Source: Clostridium_AM sp964554365
GTDB lineage: Bacteria; Bacillota; Clostridia; Clostridiales; Clostridiaceae
NCBI GenBank assembly: GCA_964554365.1
Contig: CAZKOJ010000142.1
Span: 1 to 11,942 of the forward strand
Direction: 5' to 3'
DNA length: 11,942 bases
The translations under genes were made by a program, and so were the position numbers. Shown here one piece after another: positions 1 through 5,684 of this stretch; the stretch's first letter is position 1; every line of letters starts with the position of its first letter. Under the pieces are notes generated by a model. The model searched no databases. It was not told where the DNA came from and saw only the letters and a list, made by a program, of their open reading frames with translations.

Positions 1-1038
1 ATATCCCATTTCCTTCAAGCGTTCCTCAAAAGCATGTCTTCCTGAATGTTTACCAAGAACTATGAAATTTTTCTTTAAGCCTACAGATTCTGGAGTCATT
101 ATTTCATAAGTTTCTCTACAATTTAACACTCCATGTTGATGAATACCTGATTCATGAGCAAAAGCATTGGCTCCCACAATTGCTTTATTATGTTGAATTT
201 CAACTCCTGTCATATGGCTCACTAAAGTACTAGTTCTATTTATTTCTTCTGTAACAATATTTGTATGACAGTTAAAATTGTCTGCACGAGTTTTAATAGC
301 CATAACAATTTCTTCTAAAGCCGCATTACCAGCTCTTTCTCCCAAACCATTTACTGCACATTCCACTTGTGTTGCCCCATTTTCAATAGCTGCTAATGAG
401 TTTGCTACAGCTAGTCCCAAATCATTGTGACAATGAACACTTATAATTGCTTTATGAATATTAGGTACATTTTCTTTAACTCCCTTAATAAAAGCACCAT
501 ACTCATTTGGTGTTGAATAACCTACAGTATCTGGTATATTAACTATATCTGCACCAGCATTTATGACCGCTTCTAACACTTGGTATAAAAATTCTGGGCG
601 AGTTCTTGTTCCATCCTCTGGTGAAAACTCCACACTTGGACATATTGATTTAGCATATCTCACCATTTCCACAGCTGTTTTTAAAACTTCCTCTGGTTTC
701 ATATTTAATTTATGCTTCATATGGAGATCTGAAGTGGCAATAAATGTGTGTATTCTAGGCTTTTTAGCATATTTAAGAGCTTCCCAAGCACGATCTATAT
801 CTTTCTTGGCTGTTCTAGCGAGTCCCACAATAACAGGTCCTTTTATATTTTTAGCAATTGCTTTAACCCCTTCAAAATCTCCATTTGAAGCAAGGGGGAA
901 CCCTGCTTCAATGACATCTACACCTAACTTTTCCAGTTGTCTTGCTATTTCTAGCTTTTCCTGTAGATTTAAACTTACTCCTGGTGTTTGTTCCCCATCC
1001 CTTAAAGTAGTATCAAATATATATATTTTCTTTTTCAT
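1..1038 (-). CDS. leuA: 2-isopropylmalate synthase, 3' end cut by window edge
   Basis: Condenses acetyl-CoA with 2-oxoisovalerate to give 2-isopropylmalate, the committed step of leucine synthesis in the cytoplasm. The visible part is 346 codons, open to base 1. It opens with MKKKIYIFDTTLRDGEQTPG, the DTTLRDGEQ signature of the HMGL/LeuA aldolase barrel. The metal ligands expected for the family are present: D14, the HCHNDLG motif (H202, H204) and N238 in GERAGNAALEE. The later HESGIHQHG (296-303) and GKHSGRHAF (329-337) motifs are typical of LeuA. Family members run about 500-560 aa, so the C-terminal leucine-sensing regulatory domain lies outside the window. The start has a perfect AGGAGG-type site (GGAGGTCTTTTT before ATG) and begins 29 nt after ilvC, so the two are almost certainly cotranscribed under the leucine T-boxes. 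Citramalate synthase and homocitrate synthase are relatives, but the motif spelling and the ilvC/Leu T-box context favour LeuA. Confidence 0.95.
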   Translation of the reverse strand, partial: MKKKIYIFDTTLRDGEQTPGVSLNLQEKLEIARQLEKLGVDVIEAGFPLASNGDFEGVKAIAKNIKGPVIVGLARTAKKDIDRAWEALKYAKKPRIHTFIATSDLHMKHKLNMKPEEVLKTAVEMVRYAKSICPSVEFSPEDGTRTRPEFLYQVLEAVINAGADIVNIPDTVGYSTPNEYGAFIKGVKENVPNIHKAIISVHCHNDLGLAVANSLAAIENGATQVECAVNGLGERAGNAALEEIVMAIKTRADNFNCHTNIVTEEINRTSTLVSHMTGVEIQHNKAIVGANAFAHESGIHQHGVLNCRETYEIMTPESVGLKKNFIVLGKHSGRHAFEERLKEMGY

Positions 1039-1067
1039 AAAAAGACCTCCTATTAATGCTAAGTTTT

Positions 1068-2060
1068 TTATTTTTTATTCCAAGTCATCATTTTTCTAAG
1101 TTCTTTACCAACTACTTCTAATTGTTGTTCTTTTTCCTTATTTCTAACTGCATTGAAGTGTGGACGATTTATCTGATTTTCAAGAAGCCAATCTCTAGCA
1201 AAAATTCCATTCTGAATATTATTTAAAACTTCTTTCATTCCTTTTCTGCTTTCCTCTGTAATAATTTTCTTTCCGCTAACATAATCTCCATATTCAGCAG
1301 TATCACTAATAGAATATCTCATATAACCTAATCCACCTTCAGTTATAAGATCTACAATTAATTTAAGTTCATGACAACATTCAAAATATGCACTTTCAGG
1401 CTGATAACCTGCTTCAACTAAAGTTTGGAATCCAGCTTTTATAAGTTCACTAACACCACCACAAAGTACTGCTTGTTCTCCGAAAAGATCTGTTTCTGTT
1501 TCTTCTTTAAAAGTAGTCTCTAAAACTCCTGCTCTTGCACCACCAATGCCCTTTGCATAAGCTAGTGCATACTCTTTTGCTTTTCCTGTATAATCTTGAT
1601 GCATTGCAATTAAACAAGGTACTCCTCTTCCTTCCTTATACTGACTTCTTACAGTATGTCCTGGTCCCTTTGGAGCAACCATTAACACATCCACATTAAC
1701 AGGCGGTTTTACTTGTCCATAATGAATATTAAAACCATGAGCAAACATTAAAGTCTTTCCTTCTTTAAGATTTGGCTCAATACTTTCCTTGTATAGTGCT
1801 GCTTGCTTTTCATCAGGTATTAATATCATTATAAAATCAGCTATTTTTGCTGCTTCAGAAGCTTCTAGTACTTTAAATCCTGCTTCTTCTGCAATGCTCC
1901 AAGATTTGCTGCCTTTATATAATCCTACACAAACATCTACTCCGCTATCCTTTAGATTCAACGCATGAGCGTGTCCCTGACTTCCATAACCTATAACTGC
2001 TACCTTTTTTCCTGCTAATAATTCTAAATTTGCATCCTTATCGTAATACATTTTTGCCAT
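1068..2060 (-). CDS. ilvC: Ketol-acid reductoisomerase, class I
   Basis: Second step of valine, leucine and isoleucine synthesis: Mg2+-dependent alkyl migration and NAD(P)H reduction of acetolactate or acetohydroxybutyrate. At 330 aa it is a class I (short) enzyme. The N-terminal Rossmann domain carries GYGSQGHAHALN (24-35). The conserved His is H108 in FAHGFNIHYG, followed by APKGPGHTVR (129-138). The helical C-terminal domain carries the metal ligands D191 and E195 (DLFGEQAVLCGG) and E227 and E231 (ECCHELKLI). The cofactor-selecting loop reads LYKGSKSW (47-54); S51 and S53 fit NADPH use, while Y48 sits where Arg is common. The start at 2060 follows an AGGGGG site. It is the second gene after the T-box leader and is followed closely by leuA. 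No ilvB, ilvN or ilvD is present in the window, so acetolactate synthase and the dehydratase must be encoded elsewhere. Confidence 0.98.
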   Translation of the reverse strand: MAKMYYDKDANLELLAGKKVAVIGYGSQGHAHALNLKDSGVDVCVGLYKGSKSWSIAEEAGFKVLEASEAAKIADFIMILIPDEKQAALYKESIEPNLKEGKTLMFAHGFNIHYGQVKPPVNVDVLMVAPKGPGHTVRSQYKEGRGVPCLIAMHQDYTGKAKEYALAYAKGIGGARAGVLETTFKEETETDLFGEQAVLCGGVSELIKAGFQTLVEAGYQPESAYFECCHELKLIVDLITEGGLGYMRYSISDTAEYGDYVSGKKIITEESRKGMKEVLNNIQNGIFARDWLLENQINRPHFNAVRNKEKEQQLEVVGKELRKMMTWNKK

Positions 2061-2126
2061 TTTAACTTTCCCCCTATTTATTCATGTGTTTTTTATTAAC
2101 ATTCATTATTACAATTTTTTTAACTT

Positions 2127-2333
2127 TTAAAATGTCATAAAAGCTGCTACATAATCACAAGTATTATTAGAATCTTCATTTTTCATATCTTTCAAGTATT
2201 CATAGTATGAACTTGCACTTTGAGAAACTAAAATTTCTCCGTTATTTACTGAACTATTTTTATTCCATTCTGCTACCATTGATTTAACCCCCTTAAAGTT
2301 TATCGATTTTGTTTTACCTTGAAATTTTGACAT
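2127..2333 (-). CDS. Small protein of unknown function in ilvC-leuA leader
   Basis: A 68-codon ORF between the second T-box terminator and ilvC; I do not recognise the family. The best start is the ATG at 2333, preceded by AAAGGTGG at 8-nt spacing; a GTG 12 nt upstream sits inside that site and is less likely. A second in-frame ATG at 2279 (residue 19) has its own AAGGGGG site at 8 nt, so a 50-aa form could also be made. The N-terminus is basic (MSKFQGKTKSINFKGVKS). The rest is polar and Ser/Asn-rich, with SASSYYEYLKDMKNED and a hydrophobic end, DYVAAFMTF. There is one Cys, no signal peptide, no membrane segment and no ACT domain. It holds only one Leu codon pair context, so a classical leucine attenuation peptide is unlikely. 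Its position and two plausible ribosome sites suggest it is translated and controlled by leucine along with ilvC. Confidence 0.6.
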   Translation of the reverse strand: MSKFQGKTKSINFKGVKSMVAEWNKNSSVNNGEILVSQSASSYYEYLKDMKNEDSNNTCDYVAAFMTF

Positions 2334-2388
2334 TATTATTACCACCTTTTAATTACATATTTTGGATTATTTTACATTGAATATATAT

Positions 2389-2415
2389 AAAATTTCACTG
2401 GCCAGTTGAAAATTT
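2389..2415. repeat. Imperfect palindrome between T-box terminator and small ORF
   Basis: AAATTTCACTGG is followed directly by CCAGTTGAAAATTT, giving arms of about 12 bp with two single-base bulges around a perfect ACTGGCCAGT core (2397-2406). As RNA it would form a hairpin with a very tight loop or a frayed top. It lacks a T-tract, so it is not a terminator. It lies about 22 nt past the second T-box terminator and about 55 nt before the small ORF. It could be an operator, an mRNA-stabilising hairpin or a processing site; which one cannot be told from sequence. Confidence 0.5.
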
Positions 2416-2437
2416 ATTTCTAACTAATTTTAGGTAT

Positions 2438-2476
2438 AAAAAAAACAGACCTTCTCCATGGGGCGAGAAGTCTGTT
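2438..2476 (-). terminator. T-box B conditional terminator
   Basis: AACAGAC plus TTCTC pairs with GAGAA plus GTCTGTT (one bulged G), followed by eight T residues on the minus strand. The loop contains GCCCC, which can instead pair with the GGG of the T-box motif to form the antiterminator when uncharged tRNA is bound. Confidence 0.93.
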
Positions 2477-2650
2477 CGCGGTACCACCCAAATTTTTCAC
2501 TTAAATTATATAACGGCATAACCGGCACAGCTTACTACTATTTCAGCCTGCAGCTCTAGGGTGAGTTTCAATACGCAACATTTATGGACTTTCACCTATG
2601 TCCACTCTCTGTGAAATGTTAATCATATTTACTTAATCCCTATCTTAGCT
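2438..2650 (-). promoter_or_regulatory. T-box riboswitch B (proximal), leucine specifier CUC
   Basis: A leader RNA that senses uncharged tRNA and lets transcription pass its terminator. The hallmark T-box motif TGGGTGGTACCGCG is at 2490-2477. Stem I contains AGTA on the 5' side and GAA on the 3' side (loop E pair); GAA is followed by A, then the specifier CTC at 2565-2563, then a purine. CUC is a leucine codon. AGAGAG and the AGGTGAAAG distal-loop motif are also present. The UGGU bulge would pair with the ACCA end expected of tRNA-Leu. Its own terminator closes the element. It is nearly identical to T-box A just upstream. Downstream genes are ilvC and leuA, which agrees with leucine sensing. 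Confidence 0.95.
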
Positions 2651-2696
2651 TTTTCATATTAATAACATTTTTGTATATATTTTCTGAATAATTTGT

Positions 2697-2915
2697 ATAA
2701 AAAAAACAGACCTTCTCCATGGGGCGAAAGTCTGTCGCGTTACCACCCAAATTTTTACTCAATTTTATAACGGCTTACACCGGCACAGCTTACTATTATT
2801 TCAGCCTGCAACTCCAGGGTGAGTTTCAATATGCAATATTTATGGACTTTCACCTACGTCCACTCTCTGTAAAATATTAATCACATTTACTTAATCCCTA
2901 TCACTGTTTTTGATA
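2697..2915 (-). promoter_or_regulatory. T-box riboswitch A (distal), leucine specifier CUC
   Basis: First of two T-box leaders in series. The T-box motif TGGGTGGTAACGCG is at 2749-2736; it differs from element B by one base (AACGCG against ACCGCG). Stem I can be folded by eye: AGGG with CCCU at the base, a specifier loop with AGTA and GAA, AUGU with GCAU, then AAUAUU with AAUAUU and a GUGGAC/GUCCA distal stem with the AGGUGAAA loop. The specifier CTC (2823-2821) follows GAAA and precedes A, so it reads leucine. It begins just downstream of a strong promoter and ends with its own terminator, about 50 nt before element B begins. Confidence 0.95.
2699..2735 (-). terminator. T-box A conditional terminator
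   Basis: ACAGACTTTC pairs with GAAGGTCTGT (one G-T pair) and is followed by eight T residues on the minus strand. The shared GCCCC segment in the loop provides the competing antiterminator pairing. The sequence closely matches the terminator of element B. Confidence 0.92.
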
Positions 2916-2924
2916 TTGTTCATG

Positions 2925-2953
2925 AGTATACTATACATATATTTTTCTGTCAA
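2925..2953 (-). promoter_or_regulatory. Promoter of the T-box/ilvC/leuA operon
   Basis: On the minus strand a perfect -35 TTGACA (2953-2948) and a -10 TATACT (2930-2925) are separated by exactly 17 bp. Transcription would start near 2918, a few bases before stem I of T-box A. No comparably good promoter was seen between the two T-boxes, so one transcript probably carries both. Confidence 0.9.
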
Positions 2954-3169
2954 CACTTTTATTCCATATTTTTTAATTTCTTCATTTTTTGGATTTTGTG
3001 CTTTTCTTAATTTTCAGTTTTCACAATCTTATCATCCATATATTTCATTGTCAATAGCAATATAAATATTGGCAATAGTGTTTTTTTTCACTTTATTGAC
3101 ATATTTATTTCATTTTGTCTTAATTTACTTTTCACTTCAAAAAATCATTGCATGTTTTCTTTCATATGC
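2954..3169. other. AT-rich intergenic stretch downstream of aspD
   Basis: These 216 bases separate the aspD stop from the ilv leader promoter. No ORF with a ribosome site and no convincing T-tailed hairpin for aspD was seen. Two 11-bp direct repeats, ATTGTCAATAG (3047-3057) and ATTGGCAATAG (3068-3078), differ by one base and are spaced 21 bp apart, about two DNA turns. They lie roughly 95-130 bp upstream of the -35 box and may be a regulator site, but this is weak. Confidence 0.4.
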
Positions 3170-4801
3170 TTAAACTTTTGATTTTTTCCATACTACAGCA
3201 TACTCTTCTAATATTTTACGAATAACCTCTCCAATTTTAGAATAAGATTCATCACTTAGATTTGCAAGTGATATTCTTATAGACCATTCTGGTCCATGGA
3301 ACCCGCTTCCACTTAACAGTACAATAGAGGATTCCTCTGCTAATCTTAAAAGAATATCTACTGGTTTATAATTATCTTTTAAATAGTCAGCAAATTCATC
3401 ACTATAATTGTTTCTAGCCCACTCTAATAAATCAAATTGAGTATAATATGCAGCATCAAAAGGATCTTTACGTAATTTTAATCCTAACCCATCAAATAGT
3501 AGTTTTTGACGACGATGACAAATATTTTTTGTCAATTTTTTATACTTATTTTCTTTATCAACTAAAGCAGACAATGAAAAAAATGCCATTTGTACTTGTT
3601 GTGGTGTTGATAATCCAGCTGTATGATTAAGTGCTACCTGACGGCTATCTGCTACAATCCTATCAATAAAATGAATTTCCTCAGGGTTAGTAGAAAGTGC
3701 TGAATAACGCTTTCTTGCTCTTTCCTTTTTATCTGGATCAAGGTCTCTTAATAATTTATCAAATACGTTGTCTTCATATAGAGCAATAGTTCCAAGTCTC
3801 CATCCTGTTACGCCAAAATACTTTGAAAATGAATACACTCCAATTGTATTATAAGGTAAATCTGCCATTAATGAATGAAAATCATCTACAAAAGTACCAT
3901 ATACATCATCTGAAATAATCATAAGGTCAGGGTTATGACTTTCCACAATTTCTTTTAAATCCTTTACTGTTTCTGGCTTCATTGCAACAGAAGGTGGATT
4001 GCTTGGATTAACTATAAATAAAGCTTTTATACTTGGATCACAAAGTTTTTCCAGTTCTGAAAAAGAGTACTGACCTGTCTTCACACCATCTTCAGTAGTT
4101 TCTTCGGCTAAAAGCTCAACTACTTCAAAATTATATCTTGGCAAATGAGGAATTTCTAAATAAGGTGTAAAAATTGGTGCCATAAGTGCAACCTTATCTC
4201 CCTTTGATAGTATATTATTTGCAATTAAACTATCAAAAATATAGCACATACCTGCAGTAGCACCTTCCACAGCAAATAAATCAAATTTTCTTTCTAGGGG
4301 CTCATTATAACACAACTCCTGAATAAGATAGTCATGGACCACACCTTCCACATGTTTAAGCATTCTGTCTGGCTGAGGATAATTATCCCCAATAATTCCA
4401 TCTGCTAATTCATGTATCCAATTATCAGCATCAAATCTTTTTACTGTTATACCATAATTAATTATTTTCTTAAGAAGTTGTATTCCTGGAGCATCTGGAT
4501 TTCTTTTTAAGAAATCCACAAAACGTACTGCAATTCCATCTTTTTTTGGCATACCAGCTAAGTCATTATCATTCCATACCCTACGGCTTTCTTCAACAGC
4601 AAACTGACCAAAAGTGAAAAAAGCTTCTCTAGGAGTTGCTGAAATCCAGTTTGGGTTTCCTCTACCTGCATCTAGTAATGAGTGTGTACCGCTTTCCTTA
4701 GATTCTTCAGCTAAATTTATCAATCTATCCTTAAGCTCAAAGGGACTAATTTTACCGTATACTCTCTCTATTTCTTCACGTTGAAAATTATAGTTATCCA
4801 T
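3170..4801 (-). CDS. aspD: Aspartate 4-decarboxylase (PLP, fold type I)
   Basis: A PLP enzyme that splits L-aspartate to L-alanine and CO2; family members also have aspartate aminotransferase activity. At 543 aa it matches this family, which is longer than ordinary aminotransferases of about 400 aa because of an N-terminal extension and inserts. The N-terminal SPFELKDRLINLA and DAGRGNPNW (45-52) segments are family-typical. The core shows VEGATAGMCYIFDSL (178-192), VNPSNPPS (264-271), SDDVYG (297-302), the Schiff-base lysine K327 in SFSKYFG with the following GWRLG (R335 region), and a carboxylate-binding Arg near 509 in WSIRISLANL. The start has AGGAGG eleven bases before ATG. It lies 92 nt after an Lrp-type regulator, which may control it. 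In a fermenting anaerobe it could supply alanine or help energy and pH balance (inference). No clear terminator follows. Confidence 0.92.
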   Translation of the reverse strand: MDNYNFQREEIERVYGKISPFELKDRLINLAEESKESGTHSLLDAGRGNPNWISATPREAFFTFGQFAVEESRRVWNDNDLAGMPKKDGIAVRFVDFLKRNPDAPGIQLLKKIINYGITVKRFDADNWIHELADGIIGDNYPQPDRMLKHVEGVVHDYLIQELCYNEPLERKFDLFAVEGATAGMCYIFDSLIANNILSKGDKVALMAPIFTPYLEIPHLPRYNFEVVELLAEETTEDGVKTGQYSFSELEKLCDPSIKALFIVNPSNPPSVAMKPETVKDLKEIVESHNPDLMIISDDVYGTFVDDFHSLMADLPYNTIGVYSFSKYFGVTGWRLGTIALYEDNVFDKLLRDLDPDKKERARKRYSALSTNPEEIHFIDRIVADSRQVALNHTAGLSTPQQVQMAFFSLSALVDKENKYKKLTKNICHRRQKLLFDGLGLKLRKDPFDAAYYTQFDLLEWARNNYSDEFADYLKDNYKPVDILLRLAEESSIVLLSGSGFHGPEWSIRISLANLSDESYSKIGEVIRKILEEYAVVWKKSKV

Positions 4802-4857
4802 AATTTATTTTCCTCCTAATGATTGTTTTTTACCTAAAATACTAGAATATTATTTAC

Positions 4858-4887
4858 ATATTTTTAAATTAAATATTTTTAAATTAA
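4858..4887. repeat. 15-bp exact tandem duplication
   Basis: ATATTTTTAAATTAA occurs twice head to tail (4858-4872 and 4873-4887) in the gap between the lrp stop and aspD. It is pure A/T. It may be replication slippage, or an AT-rich site bound by the neighbouring Lrp protein. Nothing else is visible in this 92-nt gap apart from the aspD ribosome site. Confidence 0.8.
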
Positions 4888-4893
4888 ATGTCT

Positions 4894-5340
4894 TTAACCA
4901 ATAACTTGATCCTTCTCTACTATCTTATCTTTTACCATAGAAGAAAGGATTATGAATGTCTCTGTATTCCCAAACCTCTGTATCTTTTCAATAAGTTTTT
5001 CTAAATTTGCAATATTGTCAAGACGGGCTTTAAGAATTTTACAGTAAGGTCCAGTAACATGATGACATTCAACTATGGAATCTTCTGTATTTATAAATTC
5101 CGTGAATTTTTCACTTTTCTCTACTTTCATATCTACATTTATAAGCACATTAATGCCTTTACCAAGTTTTTCATAGTTTATAACTGCCTTGTATCCAGAT
5201 ATAATTTTAGCATCTTCAAGTCTTTTCATTCGTTCTGCCACTGCTGGTGGACTTAATGCTACCTTTTGTGACAGCTCCTTCATTGAAATCCTTCCATCCT
5301 TAAGAAGTATTTCAACTATTTTACAATCAGTAATATCCAT
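4894..5340 (-). CDS. Lrp/AsnC family transcriptional regulator
   Basis: A 148-aa DNA-binding protein of the feast/famine family. The N-terminal AsnC-type helix-turn-helix spans about residues 3-50 (MDITDCKIVEILLKDGRIS, then MKELSQKVALSPPAVAERMKRL, the recognition part). An RAM ligand-binding domain follows, about 62-142, including the HHVTGPYCKILKA segment that in the family contacts the amino acid effector near the dimer interface. Length and layout are normal. The start is set by AAGGAGG eight bases before ATG. The next gene is aspD, so it is probably the local regulator of aspartate decarboxylase, responding to an amino acid such as aspartate or alanine (inference). Family members often also control their own promoter and distant genes. 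The effector cannot be read from sequence. Confidence 0.93.
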   Translation of the reverse strand: MDITDCKIVEILLKDGRISMKELSQKVALSPPAVAERMKRLEDAKIISGYKAVINYEKLGKGINVLINVDMKVEKSEKFTEFINTEDSIVECHHVTGPYCKILKARLDNIANLEKLIEKIQRFGNTETFIILSSMVKDKIVEKDQVIG

Positions 5341-5684
5341 AAGTATGCCTCCTTAAAAAAGATGTTTTGATTAATAGTAATACTTGTCTCCAAGAATTAC
5401 TCTCTTTTCAGTAAGTTCTCTTCCTACACCTCTTTAATATGTATTTATTTGCAAATCAGTGAATTCACCATTTAAGCCAACTTTATTTTAGCATAATGAT
5501 TTCATAGTGTACATACATAAAATAATGTCATATGATATTTTATCCTTATTTAATTAGTTATTTTTCAAATTTCGTTTATTTTAAAAAGCTATGAAATATA
5601 GGTTTAATACCTTAATTTCATAGCTTTTATTTACATATATTATTTATTTTACAGTGAGTTGAAAAACAATTCATTAAAGAATTA
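5341..5684. other. Intergenic region between dapB and lrp
   Basis: 344 bases without a gene. Near its left side (5341-5348) is the lrp ribosome site. An imperfect inverted repeat, AGAATTACT (5393-5401) with AGTAAGTTCT (5410-5419), lies in the probable lrp leader. A TG-N-TAAAAT extended -10 like element on the minus strand (5493-5485) is a weak candidate lrp promoter. The right side holds the dapB terminator at 5584-5628. No small ORF with a good ribosome site was seen. Confidence 0.5.
5584..5628 (-). terminator. Terminator after dapB
   Basis: Perfect 14-bp arms, AAAAGCTATGAAAT (5584-5597) and ATTTCATAGCTTTT (5615-5628), with a further AGGT/ACCT pairing inside. On the minus strand the hairpin is followed by a short T run. 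It sits about 60 bp past the dapB stop. Because the arms end in A and T runs, it could work in both directions. Confidence 0.85.

Noticed and set aside
563..1099. Plus-strand reading frame of 178 codons
   Set aside because: It lies opposite leuA and the ilvC end, has no ribosome site and gives low-complexity Ser/Phe-rich protein. The minus-strand leuA is strongly supported by motifs.
2127..2345. Small ORF as a leucine attenuator leader peptide, or with the upstream GTG start
   Set aside because: It has no run of Leu, Ile or Val codons and no following terminator before ilvC; the GTG lies inside the ribosome site used by the ATG at 2333.
2641..2700. A second promoter between the two T-boxes
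   Set aside because: The minus strand is AT-rich but has no TTGACA-like box at 16-18 bp from a TATAAT-like box.
2440..2920. Repeated blocks as a mobile element or CRISPR-like repeat
   Set aside because: The repeated sequence is explained in full by two T-box RNAs (motif, specifier, terminator). There are no short regular repeats with unique spacers and no transposase.
3009..3023. Possible CodY box upstream of the ilv leader
   Set aside because: Only one half (GAAAATT with the central C-T-G on the minus strand) fits the AATTTTCWGAAAATT consensus; the other half fails at every position.
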